This document shows positions 1 through 6,021 of a stretch of DNA of 10,567 nucleotides, one piece after another. This DNA comes from Clostridiales bacterium (lineage in GTDB: Bacteria; Bacillota; Clostridia; Peptostreptococcales; JAAYPU01), in the NCBI GenBank assembly GCA_012519645.1, contig JAAYPU010000363.1, positions 1 through 10,567 of the forward strand, written 5' to 3'. The position numbers were made by a program, and so were the translations under genes. The notes beneath the pieces were generated by a model. That model saw only the letters and a list, made by a program, of their open reading frames with translations, searched no databases and had not been told where the DNA came from. Position 1 is the stretch's first letter. Every line of letters begins with the position of its first letter.

Positions 1-1083
1 AAGATTATGTTTCAGATGATGCTTGATTCTGCCTGCATCCGCCATTCCGCTGGCAGAAATAATGATTTTAGGTGTTTTATCTATATTCAAAGCCATTGAC
101 TCTTCTGCAGACCTTGTAAAATGAAGGTTTTCAAAATCCAAAGGATTATCTCCGTTCAAAATGTAATCCCTTGTCTCTTCATCAAATACCTGTGCATTAT
201 TCTCAAATATTTCTGTTGCCGAAATCGCCAAAGGACTATCTACATAGACTGGTATTTTGCTTAAAACATCTCTCAATTCCGTATGGTATTCGTAATACTT
301 ATTTAACTCAAATAAGATTTCCTGAGTTCTTCCTACCGCAAATGACGGAATAACTACATTCCCGCCTCTTTTAGTCGTCTTTAAGATTATGTCCATAAGG
401 ATATCTATTCGGCTGCCTTTTTCTTCATGTAATCTATCACCATATGTAGTTTCCATGATTAAAAAATCAGCTTCACGAATAATCGCAGGATTTCTGAGTA
501 TAGGCTTATCCTTCATTCCTAAATCTCCGCTATAGACAATCTTAGAAGTTTTATTGTCTTCGGTTATCCAAAGTTCAATAATAGATGAGCCTAAAATGTG
601 CCCCGCATCATTAAAACGTACTTTTATTTTGTCATTTATAATTATCATCTGATCATAAAGCGCCGGTTCAAAATAAACCATCGCCTTTACGGCATCTTCA
701 TATGTATACAGCGGTTCAACCGTTTTCTCCCCGGCACGTATTCTTTTTTTGTTCTCCCATTCCGCCTCTTTTTCATGAATAAAACCACTGTCTTGAAGCA
801 TGATATTCACCAAATCATAAGTGGGTTCCGTACAAAATATTTTTCCTCTAAATCCTTTTTTGACTAATAAAGGTATCCTGCCGCTGTGATCGATATGCGC
901 ATGGCTCAAAAATAAAAAATCTATCTCAGACGGGTCAAACCCAAAATCCAGATAGTTTAAATCATCTATCACTCTTCCTCCCTGGAATTGTCCGCAGTCT
1001 AATAAGATTTTATTGTCTTTTGTAGTAATATAATGACATGAGCCGGTAACTGTTTCTGATCCTCCTAAAAATCTAATATCCAT
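1..1083 (-). CDS. Beta-CASP metallo-beta-lactamase-fold nuclease (YSH1/CPSF-73-like), C-terminus cut off by window edge
   Basis: This is a 5'-complete, 3'-truncated gene of 361 visible codons; the stop lies beyond base 1. The protein begins MDIRFLGGSETVTGSC, the usual opening of this family. Visible motifs are the zinc-binding HAHIDH (residues 61-66), the second metal His in GHILGSS (His162), SGDLG (Asp187), the acidic beta-CASP motif METTYGD (Glu211), the substrate-domain opening SFAVGRTQE (247-255), and ASGM followed by GRIKHHL (345-357), probably the beta-CASP His motif. Family members are RNA endo- or exonucleases, usually about 530 residues, so roughly the last third, including the final His motif and the RMMBL domain, is missing from view. 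The start is set by TGGAGG seven bases before ATG. It lies 55 bases downstream of the M15 peptidase on the same strand with no terminator between, so co-transcription is plausible. The fold is certain; the RNA substrate is unknown. Confidence 0.93.
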   Translation of the reverse strand, partial: MDIRFLGGSETVTGSCHYITTKDNKILLDCGQFQGGRVIDDLNYLDFGFDPSEIDFLFLSHAHIDHSGRIPLLVKKGFRGKIFCTEPTYDLVNIMLQDSGFIHEKEAEWENKKRIRAGEKTVEPLYTYEDAVKAMVYFEPALYDQMIIINDKIKVRFNDAGHILGSSIIELWITEDNKTSKIVYSGDLGMKDKPILRNPAIIREADFLIMETTYGDRLHEEKGSRIDILMDIILKTTKRGGNVVIPSFAVGRTQEILFELNKYYEYHTELRDVLSKIPVYVDSPLAISATEIFENNAQVFDEETRDYILNGDNPLDFENLHFTRSAEESMALNIDKTPKIIISASGMADAGRIKHHLKHNL

Positions 1084-1138
1084 ATTTTTTCCTCCAGTAT
1101 GGCTTGTTTAATGAATTAGCTACTTAGAACTGAAAATT

Positions 1139-1942
1139 CTATTCTGCATCCCCAATTAGGCTGAGTATATCTAAGTTTTTTTCAAAATGCTGATAATCCT
1201 TTTTGGATGTCCAATTGCCGCCCCATTCCCAGCCTCTGCTGATAAAGGCATTGAAGCATGCATCTCCTTCAACAATCATTCCTTTTCTGACATCAGTTCT
1301 GTCTAAATAGTTTTTCCCTTCCTCAGGCAATATGTCGTCTTCACTGATATAGGGATTCTGAACGGGATTAATATCTATCGCTAATCCATAGGCATGCTTT
1401 GAAAGTTCATCCTTCTTGTTTGTTACAGTCCTGACACATAAGGCTGAAGTATTGTTATCCTCCATAGAAGCATTATCATCTGCATCATATTCATCAATAA
1501 GATTCATTTTACTGATTGCAAACTTATTATCATACAGCTCTTTGAATATTTCGATTATCTCAGATGCTACTTTTTTATGCATAATAAGTTCTCCTAAATG
1601 ATCTTTTCCGTCAAACCCATAATATGTAACCTGAATATATACCAAATCTCTCATAGGATATGGCGCCATATCTCTCCATGAAACTCCGTCTATTTTCTCA
1701 AATATTGCGTCTGTTAAAGGAACATAGGTAAAAATTGCTTCTGACTCCTCTGACTGCTCATCTTTGGAATTTACAGCAATAATACCTCTCGACGGCTTAA
1801 ACATCTCTAATTCAGTTATTGATGCAGCTGCCACAACCATATTCGAGGATTCTTCTTCCATAAATGCAAATGCACCCCCTACCAGTGCAGATAAGCTTAC
1901 TGTCATCATCATTATTATAATCAGGATGTTTTTATTGTTCAT
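1139..1942 (-). CDS. Exported M15-family metallopeptidase (D,D-carboxypeptidase / L-Ala-D-Glu endopeptidase type)
   Basis: The protein has 267 residues from the ATG at 1940-1942, which follows a GGGGG Shine-Dalgarno tract. A longer frame from a GTG at 2009-2011 lacks a ribosome site and would put 23 extra residues before the signal sequence, so I reject it. Residues 1-27 (MNNKN then a hydrophobic run ending GGAFAF) form a signal peptide or membrane anchor. An acidic linker follows, then the catalytic domain from about residue 100. The zinc site is readable: SKHAYGLAIDINP gives His183 and Asp190, and YQHFE near the C-terminus gives His252, with GWEWGGNW just before it. This is the peptidase M15C/VanY-like pattern, which cleaves peptides of peptidoglycan outside the membrane. 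D,D- versus L,D-specificity cannot be told from sequence. It is followed by the beta-CASP nuclease and is divergent from the YibE/F gene. The family call is secure; the physiological role (wall remodelling, sporulation or germination) is inference. Confidence 0.9.
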   Translation of the reverse strand: MNNKNILIIIMMMTVSLSALVGGAFAFMEEESSNMVVAAASITELEMFKPSRGIIAVNSKDEQSEESEAIFTYVPLTDAIFEKIDGVSWRDMAPYPMRDLVYIQVTYYGFDGKDHLGELIMHKKVASEIIEIFKELYDNKFAISKMNLIDEYDADDNASMEDNNTSALCVRTVTNKKDELSKHAYGLAIDINPVQNPYISEDDILPEEGKNYLDRTDVRKGMIVEGDACFNAFISRGWEWGGNWTSKKDYQHFEKNLDILSLIGDAE

Positions 1943-2015
1943 AGGTCCCCCTGTTACAATGCATATCCTTTTTAGTATCTGCCTTAAGCATTTAAGATAT
2001 ATATCGAACACTATA

Positions 2016-2046
2016 ATTATAGTTTTATTTTAACAGAATATGACAA
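2016..2046 (-). promoter_or_regulatory. Candidate sigma-A promoter for the M15 peptidase
   Basis: On the minus strand TTGTCA (2041-2046) is followed after 19 bases by a perfect TATAAT (2016-2021). The spacer is two bases longer than ideal. Transcription would start near 2009, giving a leader of about 65 bases before the ATG at 1942, and it would exclude the alternative GTG start. The -10 sits within a short palindrome, CTATAATTATAG (2011-2022), so TATAAT also reads on the plus strand. Confidence 0.4.
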
Positions 2047-2072
2047 AGATTGCGATTTGTTTTAAAAAATTG

Positions 2073-2102
2073 TTAGACATCAATAATAAGTTTTAGTATC
2101 AT
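2073..2102 (+). promoter_or_regulatory. Weak candidate promoter for the YibE/F gene
   Basis: TTAGAC (2073-2078) and TATCAT (2097-2102) are separated by 18 bases, in an AT-rich stretch 43 bases before the TTG start. An overlapping alternative pairs TTGTTA (2070-2075) with TAGTAT (2094-2099), also at 18 bases. Neither is close to consensus, so this is only the best placement in a gap that must contain divergent promoters. Confidence 0.25.
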
Positions 2103-2130
2103 AAAAATGAATAAATGTGAATATGAAGAT

Positions 2131-2139
2131 AGAAGGTGG
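2131..2139 (+). promoter_or_regulatory. Ribosome binding site that fixes a TTG start
   Basis: AGAAGGTGG is an excellent Shine-Dalgarno sequence placed five bases before the TTG at 2145. A GTG at 2136-2138 lies inside this sequence and would begin a reading frame three codons longer, but it cannot be both the ribosome site and the start. The TTG start also gives a classic signal peptide beginning MKK. Confidence 0.8.
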
Positions 2140-2144
2140 TTCAT

Positions 2145-3407
2145 TTGAAAAAAATAATTAATCTAATTTTATTATTCTTTATTATTCTTAGTTTTTTATC
2201 TTTTTCAAATGCTGCAAGTACGGAAATCACTTCAGAAAACACTTTGGTAACTGAGAAGGCAAAAGTAATAAATATTATTACGGATATCTCCGAAGAAGAT
2301 TTCAACAGCCATAAATTTGAAGATTTAAAGCAAGTTGTAGAGATAGAAATACTTACAGGTGATTATAAAGGCCAGATTGTTACTGTTGAAAATGATTTAA
2401 ATAATCATATTTATTACGATATATTATTGGAAAAGGGCGATAGAATAACTGTTGCAGTTGAAAAATCAGCCAACGATAATGAACTGCCTGAAATATATAT
2501 TTCAGGATTTGAACGTGACCGCTACGAGCTTTATATATTACTCATATTTTTATTTTTTTTAATTCTGATTGGCGGTTTAAAAGGAATAAAGGCAATTGTA
2601 GCCTTGGGTCTATCTATTTTAATAATTTTATTTTTCATGTTGCCGCTGATTTTAAGGGGCTACAGTCCTATTGCGCTTTCCATCGTTACCGCTATTATGG
2701 TAACAGCCCTGACTCTTTTCATTATTGCGGGTATAAATATTAAATCAGCTTCAGCTATAATAGGAACAGGCACCGGTGTAATAGCTGCAGGTCTTATTGC
2801 TTATATTATCGGTTCTTTATCACATTTAACAGGGTTATCCAGCCATGAAGCAAGTATGCTTTTATATATCCCTCAAGGGATCTCATTTGACTTCAAAGGT
2901 ATACTCTTTGCCGGTATAATCATCGGTACCCTTGGTGCCGTTATGGATATTGCCATGTCGATTGCTTCCTCTATGTATGAAATAAGAGAAATAGAGCCGG
3001 ATATCAGTACACAAAACCTTATCTCAGCAGGTATCAATATAGGCAAAGATGTAATGGGAACAATGACAAATACTCTGATTTTAGCATACACCGGCACCTC
3101 TATTCCACTCCTGTTGATATTCTTTGCTTATAATTTTCCTTTAATTGAAATATTAAATATGGATCAAATCGCAACTGAAATTATTCGTTCATTAGCCGGA
3201 AGTATCGGGTTAGTATTGTCCATACCCTTCACCGCAATGACATGCGGCTTTATCATCAATCGTTCGGCTGCAAAAAAACGACATGAACGAATTCGCCGGC
3301 TGCGTGAAGAATATAAAGATGATTTAAAGGATATGTATGAAAAGGTAAAAAGTAATTCAAACACGACTTTGAATCAAAGTGATGAACAAGAGGAAAATAA
3401 TTTATAA
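2145..3407 (+). CDS. YibE/F family multi-pass membrane protein
   Basis: The protein has 420 residues from the TTG at 2145. Residues 1 to about 24 (MKKIINLILLFF then FSNA) form a signal peptide or first membrane helix. An extracytoplasmic domain of about 100 residues, beta-rich in appearance, follows (about 25-127). Then come about seven hydrophobic helices: roughly 128-145, 149-171, 174-197, 203-223, 253-276, 311-331 and 350-371. The loop IPQGISFDFKGILFAGII followed by GTLGAVMDIAMSIASS (about residues 261-276) is the conserved core of the YibE/F family (PF07907). The C-terminus is a basic then charged cytoplasmic tail of about 45 residues. No biochemical activity is established for this family as far as I know; it is widespread in Firmicutes and is sometimes annotated as a putative transporter. 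It stands alone on this strand with no convincing terminator downstream. Family membership is confident and function is unknown. Confidence 0.9.
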   Translation: MKKIINLILLFFIILSFLSFSNAASTEITSENTLVTEKAKVINIITDISEEDFNSHKFEDLKQVVEIEILTGDYKGQIVTVENDLNNHIYYDILLEKGDRITVAVEKSANDNELPEIYISGFERDRYELYILLIFLFFLILIGGLKGIKAIVALGLSILIILFFMLPLILRGYSPIALSIVTAIMVTALTLFIIAGINIKSASAIIGTGTGVIAAGLIAYIIGSLSHLTGLSSHEASMLLYIPQGISFDFKGILFAGIIIGTLGAVMDIAMSIASSMYEIREIEPDISTQNLISAGINIGKDVMGTMTNTLILAYTGTSIPLLLIFFAYNFPLIEILNMDQIATEIIRSLAGSIGLVLSIPFTAMTCGFIINRSAAKKRHERIRRLREEYKDDLKDMYEKVKSNSNTTLNQSDEQEENNL

Positions 3408-3449
3408 ATTTATTTTATCTTATTAGTTATTTTACATCTACTGATATAT

Positions 3450-3474
3450 AAAAAAAAGGATACTAAAAGTATCC
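3450..3474 (-). terminator. Intrinsic terminator of the 33-residue peptide gene
   Basis: Read on the minus strand, GGATAC-TTTTA-GTATCC forms a six-pair stem with a five-base loop, followed at once by eight T residues. Read on the plus strand there is no T tract after the hairpin, so it does not serve the YibE/F gene that ends at 3407. Its orientation implies minus-strand transcription through 3475-3700, which supports the small gene at 3545..3646. Confidence 0.75.
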
Positions 3475-3544
3475 AACATCTTCCATATAATAAGTGGGTA
3501 TGAAAAGAGAAGTTGTTTTTGCTAATATGTGTCATTACTTAAGT

Positions 3545-3646
3545 CTAGCATCTATTAAACAATGGACATTGACAAAAAATTACTACAAGCAGCAAGAAAA
3601 AGAATAACAAGCTGTCATCTACGCCTCGAAAACCACAATCCGACAT
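3545..3646 (-). CDS. 33-residue Cys-containing one-helix membrane peptide
   Basis: This short gene is supported by its surroundings more than its length. AAGGAGG lies seven bases before the ATG at 3644-3646, which is optimal, a promoter-like sequence stands upstream at 3691-3717, and a minus-strand terminator follows at 3450-3474. The product opens MSDCGFRGVDDS, continues with the hydrophobic helix LLFFFLLLVVIFC (residues 13-25), and ends QCPLFNRC. Four Cys residues flank or end the helix (4, 25, 27, 33). The arrangement resembles the very small, Gly/Cys-flanked single-helix proteins found in spore-forming Firmicutes, such as the YjcZ type, some of which are sporulation proteins; that comparison is from memory and not from a search. 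It is convergent with the YibE/F gene and divergent from the CoA ligase. I am fairly sure it is a translated gene and unsure of its role. Confidence 0.72.
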   Translation of the reverse strand: MSDCGFRGVDDSLLFFFLLLVVIFCQCPLFNRC

Positions 3647-3690
3647 TTACATACCTCCTTGAAAACTAATAAAATCCATGTTTTTTAATA

Positions 3691-3717
3691 TATAATATGC
3701 TCATCACGTTAATGTGT
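3691..3717 (-). promoter_or_regulatory. Candidate sporulation-sigma (sigma-K/E-like) promoter for the small peptide gene
   Basis: On the minus strand an AC dinucleotide (3716-3717) is followed after 16 bases by CATATTATA (3691-3699), which fits the AC-N16-CATANNNTA consensus known for sigma-K in Bacillus and partly fits sigma-E. The start site would be near 3684, about 38 bases before the ATG. The -35 element is only two bases, so a chance match is easy in AT-rich DNA. The same bases read TATAAT on the plus strand (3691-3696), a possible -10 for the CoA ligase gene at 3741, although no good -35 accompanies it. Confidence 0.35.
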
Positions 3718-3740
3718 GAAAAAAGAAAGGGTGATACTGT

Positions 3741-5039
3741 ATGATTTGGAATCCGCATTATGAATGTATGGATCGTGAAGAAATGAGAGCTGTTCAAAGC
3801 AAAAGACTTTGCGATACTGTTGATAGAGTTTATCATAATGTACCATTTTACAGAAATAAAATGCAGCAGCTTGGATTAGAACCAGGTGACATAAAAAGTA
3901 TAGATGATATTTCAAAGCTCCCGTTTACTACAAAACAGGACTTAAGAGATAATTACCCCTTTGGATTATTTGCTGTTCCAAAAAGTGAAATCGTAAGAGT
4001 TCACGCTTCTTCAGGAACAACAGGGAAGCCAACCGTAGTCGGTTATTCTCGAAAGGACATCGGAATCTTTTCAGAGGTTGTAGCACGCTCTCTTTATGCT
4101 GCAGGAGCATCGAGAGATGATATCATACAAGTAGCCTATGGTTATGGACTATTTACAGGCGGCCTTGGCCTCCATTATGGAGCTGAAAAAATAGGTGCTA
4201 CCGTTATTCCTATTTCCGGAGGCAATACACAAAAGCAGCTTCAGCTCATGCAAGATTTTGAAAGTACTGTTATAGCTTGTACCCCATCCTATGCCCTTTA
4301 CTTAGCTGAAGCAATGGATGAATCAGGCATATCTCCTGATTCTCTTTCTCTAAAAATCGGAGTCTTTGGCGCAGAACCCTGGACAGAGGAAATGCGGCAT
4401 AAAATTGAAAAAAATTTAAATATAAAAGCTTATGATATATATGGCCTCAGCGAAATAATGGGGCCCGGAGTTGCCAATGATTGTATATATCAAAATGGTC
4501 TGCACATTTGGGAAGACCATTTTATACCTGAAATAATCAGCCCTGACACTTTAACTCCTTTAGAACAAGGACAAATCGGGGAACTGGTATTCACTACCAT
4601 TACTAAGGAAGCCCTCCCATTGTTACGTTACAGAACAAGGGATTTGACTAGATTGAATTACGATAAATGCCAATGTGGTCGTACGGCAGTCAGAATGGAA
4701 AAATGTACAGGACGTTCAGATGATATGATTATTATCAGAGGCGTGAATGTCTTTCCTTCTCAGGTTGAAAGTGTACTTCTTGAAATCGGAGAAACAAAGC
4801 CTCACTATCTGTTGATCGTAGAACGGGAAAATTCATTAGATACTCTGGAAATATGGGTAGAAGTGGATGATTATTATTTCTCTGATGAAATCGGAAAACT
4901 GGAAGGACTCACTAAAAAAATCAAGCATGCCGTTGAAAGCACTTTGGGAATCAGTGTTAAAATCAAATTAGTTGAACCTAAAACCATTCAAAGAAGTGAA
5001 GGAAAAGCAAAGAGGGTTATTGATAAGAGAAATATATAA
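3741..5039 (+). CDS. paaK: Phenylacetate-CoA ligase (PaaK-type AMP-forming aryl-CoA ligase)
   Basis: The protein has 432 residues, the normal length for the family, and starts at an ATG preceded by AAAGGGTG. It activates phenylacetate or a related arylacetate with ATP to an acyl-adenylate and then forms the CoA thioester in the cytoplasm. Visible signatures: the early YHNVPFYR segment (31-38), the adenylate P-loop SSGTTGKPT (90-98), YGYG (133-136), the YGLSE adenine/carboxylate motif (234-238), RYRTRDL (297-302) with the ribose-binding Asp301, and the hinge region GRSDDMIIIRGVNVFP (324-339). The small C-terminal domain ends in RSEGKAKRV, where Lys422 is the likely catalytic lysine. A CxCG with a later Cys (310-322) matches the Cys cluster common in anaerobic homologues. 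It precedes a tandem-ACT gene by 179 bases. In archaea and clostridia such a pair often accompanies indolepyruvate:ferredoxin oxidoreductase, which is absent here. The exact aryl substrate is not determinable. Confidence 0.92.
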   Translation: MIWNPHYECMDREEMRAVQSKRLCDTVDRVYHNVPFYRNKMQQLGLEPGDIKSIDDISKLPFTTKQDLRDNYPFGLFAVPKSEIVRVHASSGTTGKPTVVGYSRKDIGIFSEVVARSLYAAGASRDDIIQVAYGYGLFTGGLGLHYGAEKIGATVIPISGGNTQKQLQLMQDFESTVIACTPSYALYLAEAMDESGISPDSLSLKIGVFGAEPWTEEMRHKIEKNLNIKAYDIYGLSEIMGPGVANDCIYQNGLHIWEDHFIPEIISPDTLTPLEQGQIGELVFTTITKEALPLLRYRTRDLTRLNYDKCQCGRTAVRMEKCTGRSDDMIIIRGVNVFPSQVESVLLEIGETKPHYLLIVERENSLDTLEIWVEVDDYYFSDEIGKLEGLTKKIKHAVESTLGISVKIKLVEPKTIQRSEGKAKRVIDKRNI

Positions 5040-5085
5040 CAGCGATAGCTGTTATCATTAAGTGTAAAACAAGTCCCTTCGGGAC
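5038..5085 (+). other. Two short hairpins after the CoA ligase stop codon
   Basis: AACAGC-GATA-GCTGTT (5038-5053) overlaps the stop codon of the ligase gene. It is followed 19 bases later by GTCCC-TTC-GGGAC (5073-5085). Neither has a T tract on the plus strand, so neither is a standard terminator for the ligase. On the minus strand the second hairpin is followed by TTGTTTT, but no minus-strand gene is visible to use it. They may stabilise the mRNA 3' end or belong to a dispersed repeat. Confidence 0.45.
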
Positions 5086-5102
5086 AGTGTGAGATTAATA
5101 AT

Positions 5103-5130
5103 AGATGAAAGATGAAAGATGAAAGATGAA
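5103..5130 (+). repeat. Tandem 7-base repeat, (AGATGAA)x4
   Basis: Four perfect, directly abutting copies of AGATGAA are followed by AG of a fifth. The array lies between the CoA ligase and the ACT gene. It reads TGAAAGA in another phase, so it has a TGA in all three plus frames. Confidence 0.95.
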
Positions 5131-5140
5131 AGTTATTGTT

Positions 5141-5162
5141 GAAATTTTCTGAAGAAAATTTC
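5141..5162. repeat. Perfect 10-base inverted repeat between two heptad arrays
   Basis: GAAATTTTCT (5141-5150) and AGAAAATTTC (5153-5162) are perfectly complementary arms around the two bases GA. The stem is AT-rich and has no T tract of terminator length after it (only TTCCTTC). It sits midway between the AGATGAA array and the ATCTTAA array, so the three may form one composite element. Confidence 0.8.
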
Positions 5163-5170
5163 TTCCTTCA

Positions 5171-5198
5171 ATCTTAAATCTTAAATCCTAAATCTTAA
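5171..5198 (+). repeat. Tandem 7-base repeat, (ATCTTAA)x4
   Basis: Four abutting 7-base units, three ATCTTAA and one ATCCTAA (third copy), end 8 bases before the AGGAGG of the ACT gene. The array is therefore in the leader of that gene if transcription comes from upstream. It is partly complementary to the AGATGAA array on the other side of the inverted repeat. Confidence 0.93.
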
Positions 5199-5218
5199 AT
5201 AATTTAGGAGGTGTTTGA

Positions 5219-5644
5219 ATGATCATTCAACAATTATCCGTGTTTTTAGAAAACAGATCCGGCCGACTTACTGAGGTCACAGAAATACTTGCAAATAACA
5301 AAATTAATATCTCTGCTTTAAGTATCGCTGAAACAGCAGACTATGGTGTGCTTCGAATGATTGTAGATAATCCTGAGAAAGCGATTCAGGCTTTAAAGAA
5401 AAATGATTTATCTGTTCACAAGACCGATGTGATTGCTATTATTACACCCGACACACCCGGCGCGCTTCATCAAGTTATTAAGCATCTTTCTGAAGAAGAC
5501 ATTAACGTGGCCTATATGTATGGTTATTCTCATGAAAATAAGGCATCTATCATAATGAAGGTAAATGAGCCAAACAAGGCCATTCGTATTTTGCAAGATA
5601 AAAAAGTTGAGCTTTTATCTGCCGGTAATTTCTACGAGGTATGA
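5219..5644 (+). CDS. Tandem ACT-domain protein (amino-acid-binding regulatory type)
   Basis: The protein has 141 residues and consists of almost nothing but two ACT domains, at about 2-68 and 70-141. Each has the characteristic turn and ligand region: ENRSGRL (11-17) with INISALSI (29-36), then DTPGALH (78-84) with INVAYMYGY (95-103). ACT domains bind small ligands, most often amino acids, and pair or oligomerise around the ligand. No catalytic or DNA-binding domain is present. AGGAGG stands seven bases before the ATG, an optimal ribosome site. Its position directly after a PaaK-type ligase matches a recurrent arrangement in anaerobes, suggesting that it senses an aromatic amino acid or related metabolite and acts on the ligase or pathway partners; that role is inferred from context. 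A strong hairpin closes the unit at 5649-5682. Confidence 0.9.
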   Translation: MIIQQLSVFLENRSGRLTEVTEILANNKINISALSIAETADYGVLRMIVDNPEKAIQALKKNDLSVHKTDVIAIITPDTPGALHQVIKHLSEEDINVAYMYGYSHENKASIIMKVNEPNKAIRILQDKKVELLSAGNFYEV

Positions 5645-5648
5645 AACA

Positions 5649-5682
5649 AAGGGATTTTGGTTGAGTGCAACCATAATCCCTT
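5649..5682 (+). terminator. Strong hairpin terminating the paaK-ACT unit
   Basis: The outer arms AAGGGATT (5649-5656) and AATCCCTT (5675-5682) pair over eight bases. After a T-T mismatch the inner arms TGGTTG and CAACCA pair over six, with loop AGTG. The plus strand then reads CTTTAATAATTTAATTTTA, a diffuse U-rich tail. On the minus strand the hairpin is followed by TTTGTTTC, so it may act in both directions and also end the small minus-strand ORF at 5699-5908. Confidence 0.72.
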
Positions 5683-5698
5683 CTTTAATAATTTAATT

Positions 5699-5908
5699 TT
5701 ATTCCTCTTCCTCCCTGACAGGATGCTTATCCTTTTTGATATCCACCATCATAGGATCTTCCATATATTCATTTTTTGCTTTTTGCGTTGACATTTCTCC
5801 TTTGATCTTTTCATAGAGTTTATCTGACATAGCCTTACGCCCTTGCTGTTGGTCATAATCAGCATGATTTATATATCCACCATCTCTAGGCACAGTCTTC
5901 ACTCCCAT
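5699..5908 (-). CDS. Uncharacterised hydrophilic 69-residue protein
   Basis: I do not recognise this protein. It opens MGVKTVPRDGGYINHAD and then runs QQQGRKAMSDKLYEKIKGE, with an acidic C-terminus ending in VREEEE. It is rich in Lys, Glu and Asp, has no Cys and no hydrophobic segment, and so is probably a soluble cytoplasmic or spore-located small protein. The ATG at 5906-5908 has only a weak ribosome site (ACGAGA is the nearest purine run), and there is no alternative start upstream before an in-frame TGA. Ordinary codon use, a compact composition, and a hairpin 17 bases past its stop that can act in this direction favour a real gene. The weak start context and lack of a recognisable family keep confidence moderate. 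It is separated from the HD-GYP gene upstream by a terminator. Confidence 0.6.
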   Translation of the reverse strand: MGVKTVPRDGGYINHADYDQQQGRKAMSDKLYEKIKGEMSTQKAKNEYMEDPMMVDIKKDKHPVREEEE

Positions 5909-5921
5909 TCTCGTATTTTTT

Positions 5922-5942
5922 ACTTTTCACTTTATAACTATC
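5922..5942. repeat. Degenerate 7-base repeat upstream of the 69-residue ORF
   Basis: ACTTTTC, ACTTTAT and AACTATC follow each other in 7-base phase. On the minus strand the first units read GTGAAAA-GTAAAAA. The signal is weak by itself but has the same period as the clear arrays elsewhere in the window. It falls where the promoter of the small ORF would be expected. Confidence 0.4.
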
Positions 5943-5982
5943 GTTATTATTTGAAAAATAGATTAAGTTATGTGTTAAAAAT

Positions 5983-6009
5983 AAAAAAAGATTTTGCATG
6001 CAAAATCTT
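5983..6009 (-). terminator. Intrinsic terminator downstream of the HD-GYP gene
   Basis: A perfect 22-base palindrome centred on GCATGC (5988-6009, arms AAGATTTTGCA and its complement) is followed on the minus strand by seven T residues and then ATTTTTAA. It lies 138 bases past the HD-GYP stop codon, so the heptad arrays at 6022-6144 would be in the 3' untranslated region of that mRNA. It also insulates the 69-residue ORF from the HD-GYP transcript. Confidence 0.78.
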
Positions 6010-6021
6010 CCTAATAAACTG

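Noticed and set aside
598..867. Plus-strand open frame of 89 codons
   Set aside because: It is antisense to the beta-CASP nuclease, whose motifs are intact on the minus strand.
2009..2011. GTG start giving the M15 peptidase 23 more residues
   Set aside because: There is no ribosome site before it, it lies at the predicted transcription start, and it would place a non-signal segment ahead of a clear signal peptide.
2136..2138. GTG start for the YibE/F gene
   Set aside because: It lies inside the AGAAGGTGG ribosome site; TTG at 2145 has ideal spacing.
3458..3474. Terminator for the YibE/F gene
   Set aside because: On the plus strand the hairpin is followed by AACATC with no T tract; it only works on the minus strand.
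5038..5218. Riboswitch or T-box leader before the ACT gene
   Set aside because: No T-box sequence, no antiterminator and no terminator with a T tract are present; the region is made of short hairpins and heptad repeats.
5988..6009. 22-base palindrome as an operator site
   Set aside because: The seven-T tract on its minus-strand side and its place after the HD-GYP gene make a terminator the simpler reading.
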